From: Azospirillum ramasamyi
GTDB lineage: Bacteria; Pseudomonadota; Alphaproteobacteria; Azospirillales; Azospirillaceae
Assembly: GCF_003233655.1 (NCBI RefSeq)
Contig: NZ_CP029834.1
Span: 373,885-437,884 of the forward strand
Reading direction: 5' to 3'
DNA: 64,000 bases
Shown here: positions 34,029 through 43,896 of the stretch, one piece after another
Layout of the letters: each line of letters begins with the position of its first letter
Position numbering within the stretch: the first letter of the stretch is position 1
The notes under the pieces: generated by a model
What the model was told of the DNA's origin: nothing
Seen by the model: only the letters and a program-made list of their open reading frames with translations
Database searches by the model: none
Made by a program: the position numbers and the translations under genes

Positions 34029-35120
34029 TCACTTGATCTGCGCTTCCTTGTAGTAGCCGCCGTCGACCAGGACCTGTTTCCAGTTCGTGGAGTCGACGCT
34101 GACCGGCTTCAGCAGATAGGAGGGAACGACCTTCTTGCCGTTGTCGTAGGTCTTGGTGTCGTTGACCTGCGGGGGGCGGCCGGCCAGCAGGTCGTCGACC
34201 ATGCCGACCGTGACCTTCGCCAGTTCGCGGGTGTCCTTGAAGACGGTGGAGCGCTGCTCCCCCGCCAGGATGGACTTGACCGACGGCACTTCGGCGTCCT
34301 GGCCGGTGACGACCGGCATCGGCTGCTGCGGCGTCCCGTAGCCGACGCCCTTCAGCGACGAGATGATGCCGATGCTGAGCCCGTCATAGGGCGACAGCAC
34401 GGCGTCCAGCTTCTTGTCGCCGTAATAGGCGCTCAGCAGATTGTCCATGCGGGACTGGGCGGCGGCGCCGTCCCAGCGCAGGGTGGACACCTTGTCCATG
34501 CCGACCTGGCCGCTCTGCACCTTCAGCTTGCCGCTGTCGATGTAGGGCTGCAGCACCGACATGGCGCCGTTGTAGAAGAAATAGGCGTTGTTGTCGTCGG
34601 GGGAGCCGCCGAACAGCTCGATGTTGAAGGGGCCCTTGCCCTCCTTCAGGCCGAGGGCCTTCTCGATATAGGCGGCCTGGAGCACGCCGACCTGGAAGTT
34701 GTCGAAGGTGGCGTAGTAATCGACGTTGGAGGAACCACGGATCAGGCGGTCATAGGCGATGACCTTCACGCCCTGCTCCGCCGCCTTCTGCAGCACGTCG
34801 GTCAGCGTCGTTCCGTCGATGGCGGCGATCACCAGAACCTTGTTGTTCTTGGTGACCATGTTCTCGATCTGGGCGAGCTGGTTGGGGATGTCGTCCTCGG
34901 CATATTGCAGGTCGGTCTTGTATCCCTTTTCCTGGAAATACTTGACCATGTTGTTGCCGTCGTCGATCCAGCGCGCCGACGACTTGGTCGGCATGGCGAT
35001 GCCGATGGTCGGCTTGTCCTGCGCCGTCGCCGGGGCGGCTGCGGTGCCGGCGGCGATCAGCAGACCGATGGTGAGGCCGGCAAGTTTCGAACCGAAGGAA
35101 GAACGCTTGGGAGACGACAT
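34029..35120 (-). CDS. chvE: Periplasmic multi-sugar binding protein ChvE/SbpA
   Basis: The 363-residue protein has a signal peptide (LAGLTIGLLIAAGTAAAPATAQ) and then reads like Agrobacterium ChvE and Azospirillum SbpA: GIAMPTKSSARWIDDGNN, TDLQYAEDDIPNQLAQIENMV, NIELFGGSPDDNNAYFFYNGAM and SGQDAEVPSVKSILAGEQ (here TGQDAEVPSVKSILAGEQ). ChvE binds L-arabinose, D-galactose, D-fucose, D-glucose and D-xylose. In Agrobacterium it serves both transport and sugar sensing, and SbpA is needed for sugar chemotaxis in Azospirillum. It leads the gguAB operon. The start has a GGGGAGGA site. Site A of the shared motif lies 112 bases upstream. Confidence 0.95.
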   Translation of the reverse strand: MSSPKRSSFGSKLAGLTIGLLIAAGTAAAPATAQDKPTIGIAMPTKSSARWIDDGNNMVKYFQEKGYKTDLQYAEDDIPNQLAQIENMVTKNNKVLVIAAIDGTTLTDVLQKAAEQGVKVIAYDRLIRGSSNVDYYATFDNFQVGVLQAAYIEKALGLKEGKGPFNIELFGGSPDDNNAYFFYNGAMSVLQPYIDSGKLKVQSGQVGMDKVSTLRWDGAAAQSRMDNLLSAYYGDKKLDAVLSPYDGLSIGIISSLKGVGYGTPQQPMPVVTGQDAEVPSVKSILAGEQRSTVFKDTRELAKVTVGMVDDLLAGRPPQVNDTKTYDNGKKVVPSYLLKPVSVDSTNWKQVLVDGGYYKEAQIK

Positions 35121-35231
35121 GGACCGGAATCCTCCCCGTTTCTACGGCACGCGATTCGCAGTCTCCGCTTTTCGGTTTTTGCGGACGGCGTGGTGCGCGA
35201 TGGTTTGTGTCCCTAGCAATCCTCCGTTTCC

Positions 35232-35250
35232 CCATAACTGTCAAATATGA
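35232..35250 (-). promoter_or_regulatory. Sugar-island motif, site A (upstream of chvE)
   Basis: Read on the minus strand this is TCATATTTGACAGTTATGG. It differs from site C (40081) at only two positions. It overlaps the last codons of gbpR and lies about 112 bases before the chvE start; TTGACA inside it could serve as a -35 element. A GbpR binding site or a regulator-dependent promoter is inferred from recurrence. Confidence 0.7.
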
Positions 35251-36254
35251 TTATTCGCCAAACCGATATGGTTTTCGGTATCGGCGCCGGGCTCCGCCAA
35301 CCGCCGCATCTTGCGTTCCGACGCCGCGCGCAGCGCCGACAGCACGGTGCGGGCTCCCGGAGACAGCGGCCGGTCCTTCAGCCAGAAGATGCCGTAGGGC
35401 TCCACGCTGAAGCGCTTGTGGAAGGGCATGATGGTGTAGCAGCCGCCGGGAGTGAACACCTGGGCGAGCGCACGGGCGAAGACGGTGATCGATTCCGTCT
35501 CCGCCACCATCGCCATCGAGATGACCGGGGAGGCGCTTTCGATCACCCTGTGCGGCGGCCGGGCGCCTTCGGCGCGGAACAGCGCCTCCACCCGGTCGCG
35601 CAGCAGCGTGCCGGCCGGCTGCAGGATCCAGGTGGCATCCGACAGGTCGGCGGAGGTCAGCGGGCGGCCGAGCTGCAGCAGCGGATTGCCCGCGCGGCAG
35701 ATGAAGCACAGCTCCTCGCTGCTGATCTCCTGATACTCGAAGGCGGTGGGGTCGAAATGGCCGGGCAGGCGGCCGATGGCGAAATCCATCACCCCCTGGT
35801 GCACCCGTTCGGCCAGCACGTCGCTGGTCTCCACCGCCACGGCGATCTTCAGGTTGGGATGCTCGCGGGTCAGGCTGCTGATGACGGGCACGACGAGTTC
35901 CACCGCCGGGGCCATCACCGTGCCGACCGACACGCGGCCGCTGTGCCCGGCCAGCAGCGCGTTCAGCTCCTCTCCCGTCTCCTGCAACTCGCTGAGGATC
36001 ATCCGGGCGTGGCGGATCATCAGGCTGCCGTACCAGTTCGGCTCGATCCCGCGGCCATGGCGGTCGAACAGCTCGATCCCCAGGGTTTCCTCCAGGTCGC
36101 CCAACAGCTTGGACGCCGCCGGTTGCGACATGTTCAGGCTGGCGGCGGCCCGGTGCAGGTTGCGGTGTTCGTCGAGCGCCGCGAACAGCTGGAGATGACG
36201 CAGCTTCAGCCGGGCCTTCTGGAACCAGTTCGGGGGGAAGCGTTGCGGGGTCAC
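35241..36254 (-). CDS. gbpR: LysR-type sugar-responsive regulator (GbpR-like)
   Basis: The 337-residue LysR protein has its helix-turn-helix at LHRAAASLNMSQPAASKLLGDLEETLG near residues 32-58 and the substrate-binding domain after residue 95. GbpR of Agrobacterium controls chvE in response to L-arabinose, D-galactose and D-fucose, and the gene order here is the same. The start is a GTG at 36254, preceded by GGAGG at 8 bases; no ATG is available before the helix-turn-helix. It is divergent from the lactonase gene, with site B between, and its 3' end overlaps site A of the chvE promoter. Confidence 0.9.
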   Translation of the reverse strand: MTPQRFPPNWFQKARLKLRHLQLFAALDEHRNLHRAAASLNMSQPAASKLLGDLEETLGIELFDRHGRGIEPNWYGSLMIRHARMILSELQETGEELNALLAGHSGRVSVGTVMAPAVELVVPVISSLTREHPNLKIAVAVETSDVLAERVHQGVMDFAIGRLPGHFDPTAFEYQEISSEELCFICRAGNPLLQLGRPLTSADLSDATWILQPAGTLLRDRVEALFRAEGARPPHRVIESASPVISMAMVAETESITVFARALAQVFTPGGCYTIMPFHKRFSVEPYGIFWLKDRPLSPGARTVLSALRAASERKMRRLAEPGADTENHIGLANNHI

Positions 36255-36332
36255 TGGTGTTGCCTCCGGTCGGGCGCCGCACGGCGACACGCCATGCAGG
36301 GATACGACATTTGATATCGCAAACGCCCATCT

Positions 36333-36349
36333 TCGTATTGGACGATTAT
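36333..36349 (+). promoter_or_regulatory. Sugar-island motif, site B (between gbpR and the lactonase gene)
   Basis: TCGTATTGGACGATTAT matches site C except for two adjacent bases. TTGGAC within it is followed after 17 bases by TTATCG, a usable -35/-10 pair toward the lactonase gene. Its position between gbpR and the divergent catabolic genes fits a LysR binding site. Confidence 0.7.
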
Positions 36350-36452
36350 CAAAAGGCCTCTTATCGTTTGGATCGTCAACAAATATTGAAATGGCCGCCA
36401 ACGCGATTCCCGGAATGGGCGGCCAGCCGGGGCGAGGGGGGAGTGAAGCGGC

Positions 36453-37334
36453 ATGGCGCAGGAAGCGCGTTGCGTCTGGCAGGCCCGGGCGCTGCTGGGG
36501 GAGGGGCCGCTCTGGTCCCCGCGGCAGGATGCCGTCTACTTCGTCGACATCCGCGGCTCCCGCATCCTGCGCCACTGCCTGTCCGACGGGGCGCAGGCGG
36601 GGTGGGAGCTTGACGACGCCGCCTGCTGGCTGGTGGAAAGCGCCGAAGGCGACGGCTTCGTCGCCGGCCTGCGCTCCCGCCGGGTGGTCCGGCTGATGCT
36701 GGAGCCGGGCCAGGCTGCGATCCCCGGGGAGTTGGCGCGGATCGAGCCGGACCGGCCGGGCAACCGGCTGAACGACGGCAAGGCCGATGCCCGGGGCCGG
36801 CTGTGGGTCGGCAGCATGGACGATGCGGAGGAGGCGCCGGCCGGCAGCCTCTACCGCATCGATCCCGACGGCGCCGTCACCAGGGTGGACGAGGGTTACA
36901 CCGTCGCCAACGGGCCGGCGCTGTCGCCGGACGGGCGGACGATCTATCACACCGACAGCGCGGCGCGGACGGTTTATGCCTTCGACGTCGGCAGGGACGG
37001 CAGCCTGTCCGGCAAGCGTGCCCACATCCGCTTTTCCGAGGGCGACGGCTATCCCGACGGCATGACCTGCGACGCCGAGGGCGGGCTGTGGATCGCCCAT
37101 TGGGACGGCGGCCGCGTCAGCCGCTTCCTCCCCGACGGCAGGCTGGACCGGGCGATTCCGCTGCCGGTGTCCCGCGTGACCTCCTGCGTCTTCGCCGGTC
37201 CCGATCTCGACCGGCTGTTCGTCACCACCGCGTCGCACGGCCGGCCGGAGGAACCGCTGGCCGGGGCGCTGTTCGAGTGCGCCCCCGGCGTCCGCGGCCT
37301 GCCGCCCGGACGGTTCGGCCCCCCGCCGCGCTGA
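36453..37334 (+). CDS. araB: Sugar lactonase (SMP-30/gluconolactonase family; L-arabinolactonase)
   Basis: The 293-residue beta-propeller hydrolyses the aldonolactone made by the dehydrogenase. Metal and active-site residues typical of SMP-30 are visible: the glutamate in LLGEGPLWSPRQ (near residue 17), RLNDGKADARGRLWVGSM around residue 106, TVANGPALSPDGRTIYHTDS near 150, and PDGMTCDAEGGLWIAHWDG near 200. It is the first gene of a plus-strand unit with the keto-acid dehydratase and semialdehyde dehydrogenase genes, and divergent from gbpR. Confidence 0.92.
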   Translation: MAQEARCVWQARALLGEGPLWSPRQDAVYFVDIRGSRILRHCLSDGAQAGWELDDAACWLVESAEGDGFVAGLRSRRVVRLMLEPGQAAIPGELARIEPDRPGNRLNDGKADARGRLWVGSMDDAEEAPAGSLYRIDPDGAVTRVDEGYTVANGPALSPDGRTIYHTDSAARTVYAFDVGRDGSLSGKRAHIRFSEGDGYPDGMTCDAEGGLWIAHWDGGRVSRFLPDGRLDRAIPLPVSRVTSCVFAGPDLDRLFVTTASHGRPEEPLAGALFECAPGVRGLPPGRFGPPPR

Positions 37335-37369
37335 ACCCCGATCCGATTTCGAGGAAGGATTCCACCGCC

Positions 37370-38296
37370 ATGCCGCCCAGCGCCCGCCCTTACCGCGGCG
37401 TCTTCCCCGTCGTTCCCACCATCTTCACCGAAACGGGGGAGCTGGACCTCGACGGCCAGAAGCGCTGCGTCGATTTCATGATCGATGCCGGCTCCAACGG
37501 ACTTTGCATCCTCGCCAACTTCTCCGAGCAGTTCGTGCTGACCGACGACGAGCGCGCGGTGCTGATGGAGACGATGCTGGCCCATGTCGCCGGCCGGGTG
37601 CCGGTGATCGTCACCACCACCCATTTCAGCACCCGCGCCTGCGCCGAGCGCAGCCGCCGCGCCCAGGATTTGGGGGCGGCGATGGTGATGGTCATGCCGC
37701 CCTATCACGGCGCCACCATCCGCGTGCCGGAAGCCGGCATCGTCGAGTTCTTCCAGCGCGTTTCCGACGCCATCGACATTCCGATCATGATCCAGGACGC
37801 GCCGGTCAGCGGCACCCCGCTGCCGGCCCCGCTGCTGGCGCGGATGGCGCGGGAGATCGCGCAGGTCTCCTACTTCAAGATCGAGGTGCCGCAGGCGGCG
37901 GCCAAGCTGCGCACGCTGATCGAACTGGGCGGCGACGCCATCGAAGGACCGTGGGACGGCGAGGAGGCGATCACGCTGCTGGCCGACCTCGACGCCGGGG
38001 CGACGGGGGCGATGACCGGCGGCGGCTATCCCGACGGCATCCGCCAGATCGTCGATCCCTATCTGGCGGGGGACCGCGAGGCGGCGGTGGCCGCCTATGG
38101 GCGCTGGCTGCCGCTGATCAACCACGAGAACCGCCAGTGCGGCATCGCCACGGCGAAGATCCTGATGAAGGAGGGCGGCGTCATCAGGTCCGACGCCATG
38201 CGCCACCCCACGGCGAGCCCCCACCCGATGAGCCGCGCGGGGTTGCTGGACGCGGCGCGGCGGCTCGATCCGCTGGTGCTGCGCTGGGGGCGGTGA
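37370..38296 (+). CDS. araD: L-2-keto-3-deoxyarabonate dehydratase (DHDPS/NAL family)
   Basis: The 308-residue TIM-barrel enzyme uses a Schiff-base lysine (SYFKIEVPQAAAK near residue 171) and removes water from 2-keto-3-deoxy-L-arabonate to give 2-oxoglutarate semialdehyde. The N-terminal block YRGVFPVVPTIFTETGELD and GSNGLCILANFSEQFVLTDDER are close to the A. brasilense AraD type; an aldolase of the same family cannot be excluded on fold alone, but the semialdehyde dehydrogenase gene that follows favours the dehydratase. Starts 35 bases after the lactonase stop with a GAGGAAGGA site. Confidence 0.88.
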   Translation: MPPSARPYRGVFPVVPTIFTETGELDLDGQKRCVDFMIDAGSNGLCILANFSEQFVLTDDERAVLMETMLAHVAGRVPVIVTTTHFSTRACAERSRRAQDLGAAMVMVMPPYHGATIRVPEAGIVEFFQRVSDAIDIPIMIQDAPVSGTPLPAPLLARMAREIAQVSYFKIEVPQAAAKLRTLIELGGDAIEGPWDGEEAITLLADLDAGATGAMTGGGYPDGIRQIVDPYLAGDREAAVAAYGRWLPLINHENRQCGIATAKILMKEGGVIRSDAMRHPTASPHPMSRAGLLDAARRLDPLVLRWGR

Positions 38297-38345
38297 GTTC
38301 TTGGGGCAATCGACAGCCGCCCCTCGCCCAACAAGGAGACTCCAC

Positions 38346-39926
38346 ATGACCATCACCGGCGAGATGCTGATCGGCGCGCAAGCCCACCGCGGCGGCGAGG
38401 GCGAGTTCCGCGCCGTCGACCCCGCCAGCGGCGAGGCGCTGGAACCCGCCTTCGGCGGCGGCGGCGCGGCCGAGGTGGATCGCGCCTGCGTCCTGGCCCG
38501 CGCCGCCTTCGATGTCTTCCGCGAGACCGGCCTGGACCAGCGCGCAACCTTCCTGGAAACGGTCGCCCGGAACATCCTCGACATCGGCGACGACCTGATC
38601 GACCGCGCCATGGCCGAAAGCGGCCTGCCGCGTGCCCGGCTGGAGGGCGAGCGCGGCCGCACCGTCGGGCAGCTGCGCCTGTTCGCCCAGGTGGTGCGCG
38701 AGGGAGGCTGGATCGAGCCGCGCATCGACCCGGCCATGCCCGACCGCAAGCCGCTGCCCCGCCCCGACATCCGCCAGCGCCATATCCCGCTGGGTCCGGT
38801 CGCGGTGTTCGGTGCGTCGAACTTCCCACTCGCCTTCTCGGTGGCGGGCGGCGACACCGCGTCGGCCTTCGCCGCCGGCTGTCCGGTGGTGGTGAAGGGC
38901 CACGGCGCCCATCCCGGCACCTCGGAACTGGTCGGCCGCGCCATCCGGGCGGCGGTCGCCTCCTGCGGCCTGCCCGAGGGGGTGTTCTCCCTGCTGTTCG
39001 GCACCGGCAACGAGATCGGCACGGCGCTGGTCGCCGATCCGCGCATCAAGGCGGTGGGCTTCACCGGCTCGCGCCGCGGCGGGCTGGCGCTGATGGAGGT
39101 GGCGGCCCGGCGGCCGGAGCCGATCCCGGTCTATGCCGAGATGAGCAGCATCAACCCGGTCTTCCTGATGCCGGCGGCGCTGGCCTCGCGCGCCGAGGCG
39201 CTGGGCAAGGGCTTCGTCGCTTCTCTGACCATGGGGGCCGGGCAGTTCTGCACCAATCCCGGCATCCTGCTGGGCGTGGAGGGGCCGGACCTCGACCGTT
39301 TCGTCGCGGCGGCGGTGGAGGCTCTCGGCGGCAGTGCGGCGTCCACCATGCTGACGCCGGGCATCCATGCCGCCTATGATTCCGGTGTCGCCAAGCTGGC
39401 CGCCAGCGGCGCGGTGACGACGCTGGCGCGCGGCATGGCCTGCAGCGGGCCGAACCAGGCGCAGGCGGCCTTCTTCACCACCACGGCGGACGCTTTCCTG
39501 GCCGACACGGGGTTGCAGGAGGAGGTGTTCGGCGCGGCCTCGCTGCTGATCCGCTGCGGGGATGCCGCGGCGATGAAGACGGTGGCCGAACGGCTGGAAG
39601 GGCAGCTGACCGCGACGGTGCAGATGGATGCGGAGGACAAGGCCGCTGTGGCGGCGCTGATCCCGACGCTGGAGCGCAAGGCCGGCCGCATCCTGGCGAA
39701 TGGCTGGCCGACGGGGGTGGAGGTCTGCCACGCGATGGTGCATGGCGGCCCCTTCCCGGCGACCTCCGATCCCCGCAGCACCTCGGTCGGCACGCTGGCG
39801 ATCCGCCGTTTCCTGCGCCCGGTCTGCTATCAGGACATTCCCGCCGACCTGCTGCCGGAGGCGGTGCGCGACGGCAACCCGCTGGGGCTGTGGCGGCGGG
39901 TGGATGGCGAATTGGGACGGGAGTAG
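38346..39926 (+). CDS. araE: 2-Oxoglutarate semialdehyde dehydrogenase
   Basis: The 526-residue aldehyde dehydrogenase completes the route by making 2-oxoglutarate. The catalytic cysteine is in GAGQFCTNPG near residue 305, the general base glutamate in PVYAEMSSINPVF near 263, and the cofactor loop in VGFTGSRRGG. At 526 residues it resembles the longer KGSADH isozymes linked to hexarate or hydroxyproline catabolism more than the 480-residue enzyme of the A. brasilense arabinose cluster, as I recall it, so this island may have recruited a different isozyme. The ATG at 38346 follows AAGGAGA. A terminator lies at 40006-40034. Confidence 0.9.
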   Translation: MTITGEMLIGAQAHRGGEGEFRAVDPASGEALEPAFGGGGAAEVDRACVLARAAFDVFRETGLDQRATFLETVARNILDIGDDLIDRAMAESGLPRARLEGERGRTVGQLRLFAQVVREGGWIEPRIDPAMPDRKPLPRPDIRQRHIPLGPVAVFGASNFPLAFSVAGGDTASAFAAGCPVVVKGHGAHPGTSELVGRAIRAAVASCGLPEGVFSLLFGTGNEIGTALVADPRIKAVGFTGSRRGGLALMEVAARRPEPIPVYAEMSSINPVFLMPAALASRAEALGKGFVASLTMGAGQFCTNPGILLGVEGPDLDRFVAAAVEALGGSAASTMLTPGIHAAYDSGVAKLAASGAVTTLARGMACSGPNQAQAAFFTTTADAFLADTGLQEEVFGAASLLIRCGDAAAMKTVAERLEGQLTATVQMDAEDKAAVAALIPTLERKAGRILANGWPTGVEVCHAMVHGGPFPATSDPRSTSVGTLAIRRFLRPVCYQDIPADLLPEAVRDGNPLGLWRRVDGELGRE

Positions 39927-40005
39927 GCGAGCCTGGCCGTCCGTCGATTGCGCGCTCCCCCTCGGGTGCGTCGGCCCCGGTTTCTGCCGGACCGGGGTCA
40001 CCTTG

Positions 40006-40034
40006 CGGCCGGGCGGCTTTCCGCTGCCCGGCCG
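40006..40034 (+). terminator. Terminator after the semialdehyde dehydrogenase gene
   Basis: CGGCCGGGC (40006-40014) pairs perfectly with GCCCGGCCG (40026-40034) and TTCTTTC follows. It separates the catabolic unit from the second transporter operon, within the 303-base interval 39927-40229 that also holds site C. Confidence 0.75.
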
Positions 40035-40080
40035 TTCTTTCGGCCCGACATATCCTTTTCAGCATCGCATCGGTCGAGAA

Positions 40081-40097
40081 TCGTATTGGACAGTTAT
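40081..40097 (+). promoter_or_regulatory. Sugar-island motif, site C (upstream of the second transporter)
   Basis: TCGTATTGGACAGTTAT, continued by GG, shares 17 of 19 positions with site A and 15 of 17 with site B. It lies 133 bases before the binding-protein start and contains TTGGAC as a possible -35. It is the best-conserved member of the set. Confidence 0.7.
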
Positions 40098-40229
40098 GGT
40101 TCTGCCTACTTACAGTAGGTGAACCGAACAAATCGGGCCGGGCTGCGATCACGATCTTTTCAGCACCCCGTTCCGCCGCCGGCCCCCCATCCGGAAAGCA
40201 CGGCAATAACACCTCAGGGAGTGAAACAG

Positions 40230-41198
40230 ATGTCCAGGAAATGGGTGATCTCCGCCGCCTCCGCCGCTGCGGCGCTCTTCATCGGGCTTGGCGCGGTGCA
40301 GGCCGCCGACCAGAAGCTGGTGGTCGGCTTCTCGCAGATCGGATCGGAGTCGGGCTGGCGCGCCGCGGAAACCAAGACCGCCAGGTCGGAAGCGGAAAAG
40401 CGCGGCATCGACCTGAAGATCTCCGACGCCCAGCAGAAGCAGGAAAACCAGATCAAGGCCGTGCGCTCCTTCGTCGCCCAGGGGGTGGATGCGATCTTCA
40501 TCGCGCCCGTGGTCGCGACCGGCTGGGATTCCGTGCTGAAGGAGGCCAAGGAGGCGAAGATCCCGGTCGTGCTGCTGGACCGCCAGATCGAGACCAAGGA
40601 TCCGGGCCTCTACATGACCGCCGTCACCTCCGACACCGTGCTTGAGGGCCGGGTGGCCGGCGAATGGCTGGCCAAGCAGACCGGCGGCAAATGCGCGGTG
40701 GTGGAGTTGCAGGGCACCGTCGGCTCGTCGCCCGCCATCAACCGCAAGAAGGGCTTCGATGAGGTCGTCGCCAAGAATCCGGGGATGAAGATCATCCGCA
40801 CCCAGTCCGGCGATTTCACCCGCGCCAAGGGCAAGGAGGTGATGGAGAGCTTCATCAAGGCGGAGAATGGCGGCAAGGGCATCTGCGCCGTCTACGCCCA
40901 CAACGACGACATGGCGGTCGGCGCCATCCAGGCGATCAAGGAAGCCGGGCTGAAGCCGGGCAAGGACATCCTGGTCGTCTCCATCGACGGCGTGCCCGAC
41001 ATCTTCAAGGCGATGGCCGAAGGCGAGGCGAACGCCACGGTGGAGCTGACCCCGAACATGGCCGGCCCGGCCTTTGACGCGCTGATCGCCTTCAAGCAGG
41101 AAGGCAAGGCGCCGCCGAAGTGGATCCAGACGGAATCCGCGCTGTTCACGCCCGAAACCGCCAAGGCCGAGTATGAGCGCCGCAAGGATGCTTATTGA
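40230..41198 (+). CDS. ytfQ: Sugar ABC transporter periplasmic binding protein (YtfQ-like)
   Basis: The 322-residue binding protein has a signal peptide (MSRKWVISAASAAAALFIGLGAVQAA) and the Peripla_BP_4 fold: LVVGFSQIGSESGWRAAETK, FIAPVVATGWDSVLKEAKEAKIPVVLLDRQI, and YAHNDDMAVGAIQAIKEAGL are typical of the galactofuranose/galactose binder YtfQ. The ATG at 40230 follows CAGGGAGTG; the longer upstream frame lacks signal character. It leads a second complete sugar importer operon, with a GC-rich palindrome between it and the ATPase gene. Confidence 0.92.
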   Translation: MSRKWVISAASAAAALFIGLGAVQAADQKLVVGFSQIGSESGWRAAETKTARSEAEKRGIDLKISDAQQKQENQIKAVRSFVAQGVDAIFIAPVVATGWDSVLKEAKEAKIPVVLLDRQIETKDPGLYMTAVTSDTVLEGRVAGEWLAKQTGGKCAVVELQGTVGSSPAINRKKGFDEVVAKNPGMKIIRTQSGDFTRAKGKEVMESFIKAENGGKGICAVYAHNDDMAVGAIQAIKEAGLKPGKDILVVSIDGVPDIFKAMAEGEANATVELTPNMAGPAFDALIAFKQEGKAPPKWIQTESALFTPETAKAEYERRKDAY

Positions 41199-41212
41199 TC
41201 GAGGTTGAGTCC

Positions 41213-41228
41213 CCCTCCCCGGGGAGGG
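41213..41228. repeat. 16-bp perfect palindrome between ytfQ- and ytfR-like genes
   Basis: CCCTCCCCGGGGAGGG belongs to the same family of CCCTCTCC/GGAGAGGG intergenic repeats seen at 60154-60269. In the transcript it would form a stable hairpin right after the binding-protein stop. Such hairpins often protect the upstream mRNA and raise the amount of binding protein relative to the rest of the transporter. Confidence 0.75.
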
Positions 41229-41275
41229 AGAGGGGATTCTCCACATACTTCATTGCGCATCCGGCGAGGTCCGTC

Positions 41276-42852
<1,577 letters not shown>

Positions 42853-42856
<4 letters not shown>

Positions 42857-43896
42857 CGCCGTCCGCTTCCGGCCCGGCGCGCAGCCTGCCGCAATACGGC
42901 GCGCTGCTCGTCGTGCTGCTGGCCAACTGGCTGCTGTTTCCCGATTTCTTCGCCATCCGCCTGCAGGACGGCCGGCTGTTCGGCAGCCTGATCGACGTGC
43001 TGAACCGCGGCGCCCCGGTGGCGCTGCTCGCCATCGGCATGACGATGGTCATCGCCACCCGCGGCGTCGATCTGTCGGTCGGCGCGGTCATGGCGATCTC
43101 CGGCGCGGTCGCCGCCACCATGACCGGGGCCGGCTGGGGCCTGCCGGCGGTGCTGGCGGCGTCGCTGGCGGCGGGGCTGCTGTGCGGGCTGTGGAACGGG
43201 CTGCTGGTGGCGGTTCTGCGCATCCAGCCGATCATCGCCACCCTGATCCTGATGGTCGCCGGCCGCGGCGTCGCCCAGCTGATCACCGAGGGGCAGATCG
43301 TCACCTTCACCAGCCCGGCGCTGGCCTTCATCGGCAGCGGCTCCTTCCTGACCGTGCCGATGCCGGTGGTCATCACCATCATGCTGCTGGCGGTCACGGC
43401 TCTGCTGGTGCGGGCGACGGCGCTGGGGCTGATGATCGAGGCGGTCGGCGTCAACCGGCAGTCCAGCGCCGGGGCCGGCGTCAACACGCCGGTGGTGCTG
43501 GTTGCCGTCTATGTCTGGTGCGGGCTGTGCGCGGCGGTGGCCGGGCTGATCGTCACCGCCGACATCCGCGGCGCCGACGCCAACAATGCCGGGCTGTGGC
43601 TGGAGCTGGACGCCATCCTGGCGGTGGTGGTCGGCGGCACCTCCCTGCTCGGCGGGCGCTTCGGGCTGGTGCTGTCGGTGGTCGGGGCGCTGACCATCCA
43701 GGCGATGAACACCGGCATCCTGCTGAGCGGCTTCAAGCCGGAATTCAACCTGATCGTCAAGGCGGGCGTCCTGATGGCCGTCCTGCTGCTGCAATCGCCG
43801 ACGCTGACCCTGTTCCTGCCGCGCCCCGGGGGCGCGCGGCCGATGGGCGCGGTCAAGCCGCCGGTGGCGCCGTCGAGACGGGGGGCAGAGCCATGA
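42853..43896 (+). CDS. ytfT: Sugar ABC transporter permease 1 (YtfT-like)
   Basis: The 347-residue BPD_transp_2 permease shows ALLAIGMTMVIATRGVDLSVGAVMAISG near residue 60 and LRIQPIIATLILMVAGRGVAQL. The cytoplasmic coupling block reads LMIEAVGVNRQSSAGAGV in place of the ALGGN form seen in the second permease, as in YtfT. Starts and stops overlap both neighbours as ATGA, so the operon is translationally coupled. It pairs with the next gene as a heterodimeric pore. Confidence 0.92.
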
